A stretch of 19,129 nucleotides of DNA from Collinsella sp. (GTDB lineage: Bacteria; Actinomycetota; Coriobacteriia; Coriobacteriales; Coriobacteriaceae), in assembly GCA_019419455.1 (NCBI GenBank), contig DXZW01000024.1, positions 1 through 19,129 on the forward strand. Direction: 5' to 3'. The notes beneath the pieces were generated by a model. The model saw only the letters and a program-made list of their open reading frames with translations. It made no database searches and had not been told where the DNA came from. Numbering within the stretch: the first letter of the stretch is position 1; every line of letters starts with the position of its first letter. The position numbers and the translations under genes are program-made. Positions 1 to 7,163 of this stretch are shown piece after piece.

Positions 1-50
1 TTTTCCGGTTCGACGAACAGCCGATCGTGTCAAATTTGGTCTAACAGAGC
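1..50. mobile_element. possible insertion-sequence end at the window edge
   Basis: The recombinase homology of the neighbouring stub stops abruptly near position 53. The adjoining sequence, read on the minus strand, begins GGCTCTGTTAGACCAAATTT and then continues with TGACAC. Several IS families (ISL3-like, IS6-like) start with GGCTCT or GGNTCTGTT, so this could be a terminal inverted repeat of an element extending left out of the window. No transposase is visible, the second end is outside the window and no target duplication can be tested. This is inference from position and the first few bases only. Confidence 0.25.
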
Positions 51-155
51 CTAAATATTCGCCGAGCCCACGCCATAGGCGCCCAGCGCATCCAGCTGCC
101 GATTAAGATTCTGATCGCGCGAACTCACCCGCGCATAACCATACACCGTCGCCAT
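51..155 (-). pseudogene. truncated serine recombinase (resolvase/invertase), N-terminal stub
   Basis: The minus-strand reading frame from an ATG at 155 gives 34 residues, MATVYGYARVSSRDQNLNRQ followed by LDALGAYGVGSANI, and then a TAG stop. The YGYARVS-x-DQNL-x-RQLDAL pattern is the hallmark N-terminus of the Tn3/Hin-type serine recombinase family. It includes the catalytic serine (Ser11 or Ser12, after ARV) and the conserved Arg and Asp-Gln nearby. Full-length members have about 180-200 residues, so the rest of the catalytic domain and the helix-turn-helix DNA-binding domain are missing. A GGGGATGAG stretch lies immediately upstream of the ATG. No continuation of the protein is found in any frame from 1 to 50, so the gene was cut by a deletion or by insertion of another element. 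It cannot be an active recombinase. It marks this edge of the window as a site of past mobile-element activity. Confidence 0.8.
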
Positions 156-174
156 CTCATCCCCGCTTTCTTGT

Positions 175-218
175 AAACCTGCCAAAAAGGGACAGGTTTA
201 TTTTGGTAGGTTTTACCT
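175..218. repeat. interspersed hairpin repeat, copy A
   Basis: Positions 178-218 match 12307-12347 at 37 of 41 bases. The arms AAACCTGCCAAAA (175-187) and TTTTGGTAGGTTT (201-213) form a 13-bp stem with one G-T pair around the loop AGGGACAGGTTTA. A second small palindrome, TTACCT/AGGTAA (213-218 and 229-234), follows. The repeat sits in a gene-free stretch between the recombinase stub and rnr. The GGGACAGG core resembles REP-type repeats, but no associated transposase is present in the window. Confidence 0.7.
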
Positions 219-275
219 CTCAAATAGCAGGTAAGCGGGCGGCCGAGCAGACGGCAAGGTAGCCATGATCCAAAT

Positions 276-307
276 GCGGAGGGCGGCCCCGAAAGACCGC
301 CCTCCGC
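276..307 (-). terminator. hairpin downstream of rnr, probable terminator
   Basis: The arms GCGGAGGGCGG (276-286) and CCGCCCTCCGC (297-307) pair perfectly over 11 bp around a 10-base loop, 26 bases past the rnr stop. On the minus strand it is followed only by ATTTGG, so the U-tract is poor. It is a very stable hairpin in the right place, and the next downstream material is mobile-element debris. Confidence 0.6.
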
Positions 308-332
308 TCTCCCGCCATGAGTCGAGATTTGG

Positions 333-2468
333 CTAATGGATAAGCTTAAAGTCCAAGTGCCCACGCGTGGTATTGACGCGCGAGACCTCGATAATCACGC
401 GCTGGCCCAGTTCATAGCGAGTCCCCGTGTCGGCGCCCGTCAGCGTAAGCGCATCCTCGTCGAACTCGAACCACTCGTTGCCCAGGCTCTTGATCGAAAC
501 CAAGCCTTCGACCTGCGTCAGGTCCAAGCGCACAAAGAGGCCCATGCTGCTAACCCACGAGACGGTTCCGGCATAGCGCTCGCCCAGACGGTCCTCATGG
601 TACTGGGCAATCTTGATCTTTTGCGTCGCATGGCTGGCGGCATCGGCCGCACGCTCCGCATCGCTGCATGCGCGGCAGATCTGCGGCAGAATGCGCGGCA
701 GCGACTCGCGCCCCTTGCCGATCAGCCGCGGCGTACGGACCAGGGCGTCCTTGCCGCCGAGCTGTTCATAGGCCAACTGCAGTTTGAGCACGCGGTGCAC
801 CACCAGATCGGGGTAGCGACGGATGGGACTCGTAAAGTGACAGTAGCACGGCGCGGCGAGCGCAAAGTGACCCTCGTTGCGCGGCTTGTACAGTGCGCGC
901 TGCATGCTGCGCAGAAGCAGCGTGTTGACGAGCGGTGCGTTGGCCGTACCGGCGGCAGCATCAACTGCAGCCTGTAGCTCATCGGGACTCCCCAGGGCGA
1001 TACCGGCAGCACGGCGATCGTCGATGATGCCTAGCTGCGCCAGCGCAACGGCGGCACCGTGCAGGCTATCGGGGCTCGGATCCTCATGCACGCGATAGCA
1101 GGCCTCGATATCACGGTCTGCCAGCCACTCTGCAACGCACTCGTTGGCGAGTAGCATGGCTTCCTCGATAAGCGACGTGGCACACGAACGCTCGCGCGCC
1201 ACAATCTGCACGGGCACTCCGTCCTCATCCAATAGAGCGCGAATCTCGGCCGTGTCAAAATCGACTGAGCCGCGGGCACGACGAATACGACGGCGAAGTT
1301 CGGCGAGTTCGTTGGCGGCGACAAGGAAATCGCCGAGGTCGACGTTATAGCCGCGAGCAGTTTCCTCGCACGCAAGACCGCGCTCAAGCGCCTCCTCGCG
1401 CGAGGCCTCAGCAGCCGCAACATCCTCAGCGGCGCCTTCCAGCACCGAATACTCAACAGCGTCGGCACGCACCAGCAGCGCCTCGGCGCCGTCATAGTCC
1501 ATACGCACACGCGAGCGAATCACGCTGGGGTACGGATCGTAATGCCGCACGCGACCCTGCGCATCGAGCTCAATGTCAACGGTAAACGCAAGACGGTCCT
1601 CGTCAGGGCGAAGAGAGCATAGGTCACAGGACAGGCGTTCGGGCAGCATGGGAAGCACGCGATCGGCCAGATACACCGATGTCGTACGATGGCGAGCCTC
1701 AAGATCGATATGCCCGTCCCAAGCCACATAGTGAGAAACGTCAGCGATATGCACACCCAGCTTGTAGCCACCCTCGGGCGTGCGCTCAAGCGAAATGGCA
1801 TCGTCAAAGTCGCGCGCGTCGACCGGGTCGATCGTGATGACAAAGCGGTCGCGCAGATCGCGGCGGAGCGGGTCCTTAAGCGCCGCGGACACATCGAGCG
1901 AAAGCCCCTCGGCCTCGTCCAGCGCGGCCTCGGGATAGCTATCGGTATAGCCGTAACGCGCCATCACGTATTGAACGCCCAAATCGGGCGCGTCATCTCC
2001 GCCAATGCGGCGTTCGATCGTCACGGTGCCCGATTCCAGGCGCGTCGGGTAGGTCAAAATGCGCGCGACAACGGCATCACCCGGGTGGACGCCCAGACGA
2101 TCCGCCGAGGTATCCTCGGGCAGAATGAAGAAGTCGGCCTTCAGGCGCGAATCGAGCGGCTCGATCACACCGAGCGGACCAGCGGTCTGGTACGTACCCA
2201 CCACGCTTATGGCTGCGCGCTCAACCACGCCTTCGATCACGGCGCGCCGCTCACCGTGCGGGCTGTTCTTAATGCTCACGGCAACGGTGTCGCCGTCCAT
2301 GATCTCGCGCTTACCGCGGCCCATAACCTTGTAGTCGCCGCTCTCGGTTATGACATAGGCGCCATGCTCATGGAGCTGCACGCGCCCGGTCAGGCTCGGA
2401 CGGCGTTCGCTGCGCACCGGCCCACGCTTATTGCGAGCACCGCGCTTATGCTTGTTATTGCGCCCCAT
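333..2468 (-). CDS. rnr: ribonuclease R (RNB-family 3'-5' exoribonuclease)
   Basis: A 711-residue cytoplasmic 3'-5' exoribonuclease that degrades structured RNA and takes part in RNA quality control. The N-terminus is short and very basic (residues 1-24), followed by a cold-shock-type OB region (about 27-150). The RNB catalytic domain (about 200-545) carries the metal-binding motif TIDPVDARDFDDAISL, with Asp214, Asp220, Asp222 and Asp223 as the expected active-site acids. It also has HIADVSHYV (240-248) and the conserved CHFTSPIRRYPDL motif (543-555). A C-terminal S1 domain (about 629-710, GTVSWVSSMGLFV) completes the order typical of RNase R/VacB. The ATG at 2468 is preceded by AAGGAGG (2473-2479) at good spacing. 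The protein is shorter than E. coli RNase R (813 residues), mainly through a reduced N-terminus and tail. The gene is probably monocistronic, since the ftsEX terminator lies upstream. In many genomes rnr neighbours smpB; that gene is not here. Confidence 0.96.
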   Translation of the reverse strand: MGRNNKHKRGARNKRGPVRSERRPSLTGRVQLHEHGAYVITESGDYKVMGRGKREIMDGDTVAVSIKNSPHGERRAVIEGVVERAAISVVGTYQTAGPLGVIEPLDSRLKADFFILPEDTSADRLGVHPGDAVVARILTYPTRLESGTVTIERRIGGDDAPDLGVQYVMARYGYTDSYPEAALDEAEGLSLDVSAALKDPLRRDLRDRFVITIDPVDARDFDDAISLERTPEGGYKLGVHIADVSHYVAWDGHIDLEARHRTTSVYLADRVLPMLPERLSCDLCSLRPDEDRLAFTVDIELDAQGRVRHYDPYPSVIRSRVRMDYDGAEALLVRADAVEYSVLEGAAEDVAAAEASREEALERGLACEETARGYNVDLGDFLVAANELAELRRRIRRARGSVDFDTAEIRALLDEDGVPVQIVARERSCATSLIEEAMLLANECVAEWLADRDIEACYRVHEDPSPDSLHGAAVALAQLGIIDDRRAAGIALGSPDELQAAVDAAAGTANAPLVNTLLLRSMQRALYKPRNEGHFALAAPCYCHFTSPIRRYPDLVVHRVLKLQLAYEQLGGKDALVRTPRLIGKGRESLPRILPQICRACSDAERAADAASHATQKIKIAQYHEDRLGERYAGTVSWVSSMGLFVRLDLTQVEGLVSIKSLGNEWFEFDEDALTLTGADTGTRYELGQRVIIEVSRVNTTRGHLDFKLIH

Positions 2469-2543
2469 GGCGCCTCCTTGCTATCGATGACGAACTCCAA
2501 AGAGTCTACCCAAATGATTCGCTTTCCTGCCGTCCCCTAGAGA

Positions 2544-2580
2544 TCAAAAAACGGGCCGCCCCATAAGAGACGACCCGTTG
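2544..2580 (-). terminator. Rho-independent terminator of ftsEX
   Basis: On the minus strand AACGGGTCGTC pairs, with G-U pairs, to GGCGGCCCGTT. The run TTTTTT then GATC follows directly (2545-2550 on the plus strand). It lies 24 bases past the ftsX stop and 75 bases before the rnr start, so rnr must have its own promoter within 2469-2543. I see no convincing -35/-10 pair there. Confidence 0.88.
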
Positions 2581-2603
2581 GAAGGGATGAATTCCAGGCA
2601 TGC

Positions 2604-3524
2604 CTACACGCGCAGGTAGCGGCGCATGGCTATGGCAGAACCAAAGAGACCGATAATCACACCGACCAGAATCAGCGCAGCATAGGTCACCAGGTAGTAC
2701 TGCATCGGCAGGGCAAACGACATCCAGCCGATGCTCTCCTGCAAACGCGGAATCATCAGATTGCGCAGCAGCTCCAGAACGCCGATGGAAAGCAGCGAGC
2801 CCAAAATGGCCTGCAGTACGCCCTCGGTGATAAACGGGCCGCGAATGAAGCCGTTGCTGGCGCCGACCAGACGCATAATCGCAATCTCACGACGACGCGC
2901 CGTGATGGACAGGCGAATCGTGTTGTTGATGAAGATGAATGCGATAAAGGTCAAAAGGCCAACGAGCACCACGGCGGCGATGCGGATGTAGTTGGTCACC
3001 TGGAACAGGCGGCTCACTTCCTCTTGGCCGTACAGCACGCTCGCGTTGACGTCGCCGTCATCCGCGATCTTCTGGAAGTCGGCGTTCTTCTTGAGCTTCT
3101 GGGCCGTGCTCTCGACCTTGGACGGATCGTCCATCTCAATTGCAAACGAAGCCGGCAGCGGGTTCTGGCCATCGAGCGCGCTCATGGTGGCGTCGGCGTT
3201 GCCCGACATCTTGCTCGTATACTCGGCCAGCGCGTCGTCCTTGTCCTTGTACGTCACGGACTTGACGTTGCTCCACGTCTTGAGCTCAGCCTCAAAAGCC
3301 TGAACATCGGCCTGATCGGCGTCATCGCTAATAAAGGCGTTGATGACGACCTGATCCTCGACGGTGCCGATCACGGAGTTCAGCATCGCGGAGCCCATGA
3401 TGAACAGGCCGATGATAAACAGCGAAAGGAAGATCGTGATGACGGCGCCGAGCGAGGTAGTCCAGTTACGGAAGAAGTGACTGATTGCCTCTTTGAAGGA
3501 GTAGCCCACGTTAGTTGGTGCCAT
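2604..3524 (-). CDS. ftsX: cell division protein FtsX, membrane subunit of FtsEX
   Basis: A 306-residue integral membrane protein that pairs with the ATPase FtsE. The complex sits at the division septum, and its external domain switches on peptidoglycan hydrolases; this role is known for the family and not shown by the sequence. The topology is the FtsX pattern: a short cytoplasmic N-terminus with the amphipathic stretch SFKEAISHFFRNW, TM1 about 22-46, an extracellular domain about 50-175, then TM2 about 180-203, TM3 about 228-252 and TM4 about 277-300. The conserved cytoplasmic motif REIAIMRLVGAS (212-223), typical of FtsX/MacB-like permeases, follows TM2. The ATG at 3524 lies inside the last codons of ftsE (14-base overlap) and is preceded by GGGGAGG, so the two genes are translationally coupled. 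The length is normal for the family. Confidence 0.95.
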   Translation of the reverse strand: MAPTNVGYSFKEAISHFFRNWTTSLGAVITIFLSLFIIGLFIMGSAMLNSVIGTVEDQVVINAFISDDADQADVQAFEAELKTWSNVKSVTYKDKDDALAEYTSKMSGNADATMSALDGQNPLPASFAIEMDDPSKVESTAQKLKKNADFQKIADDGDVNASVLYGQEEVSRLFQVTNYIRIAAVVLVGLLTFIAFIFINNTIRLSITARRREIAIMRLVGASNGFIRGPFITEGVLQAILGSLLSIGVLELLRNLMIPRLQESIGWMSFALPMQYYLVTYAALILVGVIIGLFGSAIAMRRYLRV

Positions 3525-4731
3525 AGTTGCCGTAACCTCCCCTCTCCTGGTCGCGGATAACGTGGCCGCCCTCGAGGGCGATCACGCGACGGTGCATGCT
3601 ATCGACCATCTCGCGGTCGTGCGTGGCGACGATCACGGTGGTGCCGGTGCGGTTAATACGCTCGAGCAGCTTCATGATGCCCAGCGAGATCGCCGGGTCG
3701 AGGTTGCCCGTGGGCTCGTCGCAGATAAGCAGCGGCGGGCGGTTGACCATGGCGCGGGCAACGGCAACGCGCTGCTGCTCGCCACCGGAAAGCTGATCGG
3801 GCAGCGAGTCCATCTGATCGGCCAGGCCGACCAGACGCAGCACCTCGGGAACCTGGCTGCGAATGACACCCTTGGGCTTGCCGATGCACTGCAGGGCAAA
3901 CGCCACGTTTTCGTAGGCGGATTTTTGAGGCAGAAGCTTAAAGTCCTGGAACACGGCGCCAATCTGACGGCGCAGGAACGGAACCTTGCGGTTCTTGATC
4001 TTCATGAGGTCCTGACCGGCAACCAAGATGCGGCCGCTCGTCGGCTTGACGTCGCGGTTGAGCGTCGACAGCAGCGTGGTCTTACCCGAGCCGGAATGAC
4101 CGACCAGGAAGACGAACTCGCCCGGATAGATCTCGATGTTGATGTCGTCGAGTGCAGGCTTGTTGGGCTGTGCCGGATAGATCTTGGTGACATGCTCCAT
4201 AAGGATGACGGGCTCGACACCGGCCTGCTTGGCCATCTTCTTGCGGCTGGCTTGCGGATCGATGGGCGCAAACACCGACGTAAAATCGGGGTTGTTGAGC
4301 GCGTTATCGAGGCTTGCGACCTCGGCGGCCTGATCGCTCTCGACCACCGGGGCAGCAGGCTGCGTGGGATCGGGAATAGCGGCAAAGAGACCGGACTGCG
4401 CAGGCTGAGGAACCGGCGTCGCAGGGGCCATGGAGTCGGGAATGCCGGCCATGGTAGGCTGCGGCGTGGCGGCGCCAGCCTGAGGCTGCTCCACGCGAGC
4501 GGTCACGGCCTGAACGGGCTCAAAACCCGCCGTGCCGGAAAGCGCGACATCGCTGGTGGGATTGTAGGCAAAGGGATCGGATGCCGGCTGTGCCTGATCT
4601 GCCGGCTGAGCGGGGGCCTGAGCAACAGGCTGGCCCTCTGAATCCGGAGTGGCGAAACGACTGCCCTGGACGCCTGTCTGCGTCTTGGGGGCATCATCGC
4701 CCGCACCGGAGGTACGGAAGTGGTTACCCAC
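3511..4731 (-). CDS. ftsE: cell division ATP-binding protein FtsE with long N-terminal extension
   Basis: ABC-type ATPase of the FtsEX septal complex. The ATPase domain occupies about residues 175-400. It has Walker A GHSGSGKT (211-218), the Q-loop Gln262 (FQDFKLL), the signature LSGGEQQ (314-320), Walker B LLICDEPTGNLD (334-345, with Glu339) and the H-loop His371. FtsE proteins are usually about 220-230 residues; this one has 406, because about 165 Pro/Gln/Ala-rich residues that look disordered precede the ATPase domain. The start is a GTG at 4731 with AAGGAG (plus-strand 4737-4742) five bases upstream. Internal candidates such as Met166 (MAKQAGVEP) and Met178 (MEHVTKIYP) lack a good ribosome binding site, and the extension is open and codon-like throughout, so I keep the long form. 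The gene is followed by ftsX with a 14-base overlap. A short basic segment (ASRKKMAKQ, 161-169) joins the extension to the ATPase. Confidence 0.93.
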   Translation of the reverse strand: MGNHFRTSGAGDDAPKTQTGVQGSRFATPDSEGQPVAQAPAQPADQAQPASDPFAYNPTSDVALSGTAGFEPVQAVTARVEQPQAGAATPQPTMAGIPDSMAPATPVPQPAQSGLFAAIPDPTQPAAPVVESDQAAEVASLDNALNNPDFTSVFAPIDPQASRKKMAKQAGVEPVILMEHVTKIYPAQPNKPALDDINIEIYPGEFVFLVGHSGSGKTTLLSTLNRDVKPTSGRILVAGQDLMKIKNRKVPFLRRQIGAVFQDFKLLPQKSAYENVAFALQCIGKPKGVIRSQVPEVLRLVGLADQMDSLPDQLSGGEQQRVAVARAMVNRPPLLICDEPTGNLDPAISLGIMKLLERINRTGTTVIVATHDREMVDSMHRRVIALEGGHVIRDQERGGYGNYGTN

Positions 4732-4776
4732 TGGTGCTCCTTATCGTCGTGCGTTTAAACTACATGAGCGCTTTGT

Positions 4777-4801
4777 ATTTTAGCAGCATTAGCTTTGCTG
4801 C
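4777..4801 (-). promoter_or_regulatory. candidate ftsE -10 element with adjacent small palindrome
   Basis: On the minus strand TAAAAT (plus-strand 4777-4782) lies about 45 bases before the ftsE start codon. Just upstream of it is the 6-bp palindrome GCAGCA/TGCTGC with a 7-base spacer (4783-4788 and 4796-4801), which could be a protein-binding site or a chance repeat. No good -35 hexamer is visible at 16-18 bases. Confidence 0.35.
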
Positions 4802-4836
4802 ACATAAGAAGCATGGCGGGGTTTGGGTCTCACCGA

Positions 4837-4961
4837 CCGGGCGCAGGGTTACCTCCCAAATCGTCCTCGCGCATGGCCGGCATTTGTCCTGCTCCTGCGG
4901 AGCTGCGGACAAACGCCGGCCATGCGCTGCGGAAAGATTTGGGAGGTAACCCTGCGCCCGG
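4837..4961. repeat. 125-bp nested perfect palindrome (MITE-like or structured RNA)
   Basis: The outer arms at 4837-4862 and 4936-4961 are exact reverse complements over 26 bases (left arm begins CCGGGCGCAGGGTTACCTCC). Separated by short unpaired joints, inner arms at 4870-4890 and 4909-4929 pair over 21 bases with one mismatch (left arm begins GCGCATGGCCGGC). The central loop contains a small hairpin GCTCC-TGC-GGAGC. The whole can fold as one cruciform or RNA hairpin of more than 100 bases. It lies in the gap between ftsE and the transketolase operon. No U-tract follows either end, so it is not a standard terminator. Open frames through it are by-products of the palindrome. No clear target-site duplication flanks it. 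Confidence 0.85.
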
Positions 4962-5096
4962 CCTGCGGCTACTATGGGGCCGACGCACCAACTTGAGATG
5001 CTGCGCATACAAAGTTGGAAGGGTCTGAATTGCACTTTGTTGGGATGGGCCCGTTTCCCCATGGGACCTTTGCTTGGCAGGACTCTAATTTAAATT
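4962..5096. other. rest of the ftsE-transketolase gap: one small hairpin, no gene seen
   Basis: CCAACTT (4988-4994) and AAGTTGG (5012-5018) form a stem around the self-complementary ATGCTGCGCAT, giving a compact 31-base hairpin. Apart from this I see no coding potential, RNA gene or promoter that I can support in this stretch. It lies between two terminating transcription units, which would allow intergenic repeats to accumulate. Confidence 0.5.
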
Positions 5097-5099
5097 CAA

Positions 5100-5136
5100 C
5101 AAAAACAGGGGCGCCCTCTTTGGGGATACCCCTGTT
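5100..5136 (-). terminator. Rho-independent terminator of the transketolase operon
   Basis: On the minus strand AACAGGGG and CCCCTGTT (plus-strand 5129-5136 and 5104-5111) form an 8-bp stem followed by TTTTTG, 46 bases past the stop codon of the C-terminal subunit gene. The loop holds a further CCCC/GGG pairing. Confidence 0.88.
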
Positions 5137-5182
5137 CTGGCTTGGATGTGGTTGTTGAGACGATACTTTGCCTCGTCTTGCC

Positions 5183-6124
5183 TTATGCCAAGAACTCCTT
5201 GGTGGTCGCCACGATGTTGGCGGCGTCCAGGCCGTACTTGTGCAGGAGCTCGGCACCCGGGCCGGACTCGCCGAAGGTGTCGTTGACACCGATCTTCTTG
5301 AGCGGCGTCGGGCACTGCTCGCACAGGACGTCGGCAACGGCGCTGCCCAGGCCACCGATCACAGAGTGCTCCTCGACGGTCACGACGTGGCCGGTCTTGG
5401 TGGCGCTCTTGACGATCAGGTCGGCATCGATGGGCTTGATGGTGTGCATGTTGATGACCTCGGCATCGATGCCCTCGGCAGCAAGCTGCTCGGCGGCCTC
5501 GAGAGCCTCGCCGACCATCAGGCCGCAGGCGATGATGGTCACATCGGCGCCCTCGCGCATGACAATGCCCTTACCCAACTCGAACTTGTAGGTCTCGGGG
5601 TCGTTGATAACCGGCGAGGCCAGACGGGCAAAGCGCATGTACACGGGGCCGTCGCACTCGTAGGCGGCGCGCGTCACGGCGCGGGCCTCGACATCGTCGG
5701 CCGGAACGATAACGGTCATGCCGGGGATGACGCGCATCAGGGCGATATCCTCGCAGCACTGATGCGTAGCACCGTCCTCGCCCACCGAGATACCGGCGTG
5801 CGTGGCACCGATCTTAACGTTGAGGTGCGGGTAGCCGATGGAGTTACGGACCTGCTCAAAGGCGCGGCCGGCGGCGAACATGGCAAAGGTGCTCGCGAAG
5901 GCAACGCGACCGGTGGTTGCGATACCGGCGGCAACACCCATCAGGTTGCTCTCGGCGATACCCACATCGAAGAAACGGTCGGGGCAGGCGGCCTTAAACT
6001 TACCGGTCTGCGTGGCGGCGGCCAGGTCGGCGTCGAGGACCACAAAGTCATCGTGCTCGTTGGCGAGCTCGACGAGGGCCTCGCCGTAGCTTACGCGCGT
6101 GGCGATTTTCTTGACGTCTGCCAT
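5183..6124 (-). CDS. transketolase, C-terminal subunit
   Basis: A 313-residue second half of a split transketolase, which transfers two-carbon ketol units between sugar phosphates in the non-oxidative pentose phosphate pathway. It holds the pyrimidine-binding (Pyr) domain (about 5-170), with the catalytic glutamate expected at Glu58 in the motif GIAESNL. The motif THAGISVGEDGATHQ (108-122) is characteristic of the family. The C-terminal transketolase domain (about 180-310) follows. The start is the ATG at 6124, one base after the stop of the N-terminal subunit gene, with GGAGAGGAG supplied by the last codons of that gene. A longer frame reaching 6208 has no homology in its first 28 residues and overlaps the upstream gene, so it is rejected. 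DXS-like and 2-oxoacid dehydrogenase beta subunits share the fold, but the split pair at this length and the motifs favour transketolase. Cytoplasmic. Confidence 0.93.
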   Translation of the reverse strand: MADVKKIATRVSYGEALVELANEHDDFVVLDADLAAATQTGKFKAACPDRFFDVGIAESNLMGVAAGIATTGRVAFASTFAMFAAGRAFEQVRNSIGYPHLNVKIGATHAGISVGEDGATHQCCEDIALMRVIPGMTVIVPADDVEARAVTRAAYECDGPVYMRFARLASPVINDPETYKFELGKGIVMREGADVTIIACGLMVGEALEAAEQLAAEGIDAEVINMHTIKPIDADLIVKSATKTGHVVTVEEHSVIGGLGSAVADVLCEQCPTPLKKIGVNDTFGESGPGAELLHKYGLDAANIVATTKEFLA

Positions 6125-6125
6125 C

Positions 6126-6956
6126 CTAGAGCTCCTCTCCGGCGGCCGTGAGCTCTGCCATGGCCTGCTCAAACTGTTCATCATTGGGGGCCTTGCCGTG
6201 CCAACCAACCTGGTTCTCCATAAAGGACACGCCCTTGCCCTTCAGGGTCTCGGCGATAATGGCGGTCGGCTGGCCCTTGGTGGCGCGAGCCTCGGCAAAG
6301 GCGGCGCGGATCTGATCGAAATCGTTGCCGTCGGCAAGCTCCACCACGTGGAACTTAAAGGCGCGGAACTTGTCGGCGAGCGGCATGGGGTCGTTGACCT
6401 CCTCGACGGGACCGTCGATCTGCAGGCCGTTGTGGTCGACGATCACACAGAGGTTATCGAGCTGCTGGTTGCCGGCAAACATGGCGGCCTCCCAGACCTG
6501 GCCCTCCTCGCTCTCGCCATCGCCCAGCAGGGCGTACGTGCGATAAGTATCGCCCCAGTGCTTGGCGGCAACGGCCATGCCCACGGCGGCGGAGATGCCC
6601 TGGCCGAGCGAACCGGTGGACATGTCAACGCCCGGAGTGTCGTTCATGTTGGGATGACCCTGCAGGTGGCTGCCGATGTGGCGCAGCGTCTCAAGATCCT
6701 CCTTGGGGAAGAACCCACGCTCGGCGAGCACAGCGTACAGACCAGGTGCACAGTGGCCCTTGGAAAGCACAAAGCGATCGCGGTCGGCCTTGCGGGGATG
6801 GGCCGGGTCGACGTTCATTTCCTCAAAGTACAGATAGGTCATGATGTCGGCAGCGCCGAGCGAACCGCCCGGATGGCCGGACTTGGCAGCGTGCACGCCG
6901 GTGACGATGCCCTTCCTTACCTCGTTGGCAACCTTTTTGAGCTCTTCGTCGCTCAT
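6126..6956 (-). CDS. transketolase, N-terminal (thiamine diphosphate-binding) subunit
   Basis: A 276-residue first half of the split transketolase, partner of the gene directly downstream. It carries the thiamine diphosphate/Mg-binding motif GDGESEEGQVWEA (145-157) ending with Asn176 in VDHNGLQ. Family histidines appear in SGHPGGSLG (His28), SKGHCAPG (His68) and GWHGKAP (His253). STGSLGQG (113-120) is also conserved. Split transketolases of about 275 plus 310 residues are common in Firmicutes, archaea and Coriobacteriia, so the split is not a disruption. The ATG at 6956 is preceded by GGAAGG. The stop TAG is followed one base later by the start of the C-terminal subunit gene, which fits equimolar production of both subunits from one mRNA. 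Confidence 0.94.
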   Translation of the reverse strand: MSDEELKKVANEVRKGIVTGVHAAKSGHPGGSLGAADIMTYLYFEEMNVDPAHPRKADRDRFVLSKGHCAPGLYAVLAERGFFPKEDLETLRHIGSHLQGHPNMNDTPGVDMSTGSLGQGISAAVGMAVAAKHWGDTYRTYALLGDGESEEGQVWEAAMFAGNQQLDNLCVIVDHNGLQIDGPVEEVNDPMPLADKFRAFKFHVVELADGNDFDQIRAAFAEARATKGQPTAIIAETLKGKGVSFMENQVGWHGKAPNDEQFEQAMAELTAAGEEL

Positions 6957-7041
6957 TGTGCCTTCCTTTCATCCTCATTAGACAAAATGCGCACGGCACC
7001 GAAGGTAATCCCAACACAGCCGCAATGCACGTACGTCATTC

Positions 7042-7047
7042 ATTATG
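7042..7047 (-). promoter_or_regulatory. candidate -10 element of the transketolase operon
   Basis: The minus strand shows CATAAT about 85 bases upstream of the first transketolase gene, with AT-rich DNA further upstream (7050-7100) that could act as an UP element. The -35 region (CTGGTA at 17 bases) is poor. The sequence between this point and 7163 also has a weak AACCG/CGGTT hairpin that may end yitT transcription. Confidence 0.35.
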
Positions 7048-7163
7048 CTGGAAACTGATGGCTTTACCAGAGTTTTTATCATTATTTGAACAATTTAGCA
7101 GGCAGAACCGCTGATGAAACGGTTTATCAATGTGAACGTCTTTTGGATGGGACGCGGTCGGCC

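Noticed and set aside
4760..5062. 100-codon frame through the large palindrome
   Set aside because: Frames open across both arms on both strands because of the symmetry; there is no ribosome binding site or family signature.
6125..6208. Upstream start adding 28 residues to the transketolase C-terminal subunit
   Set aside because: The added residues overlap the other subunit gene, have no homology and lack a ribosome binding site, whereas the ATG at 6124 has one.
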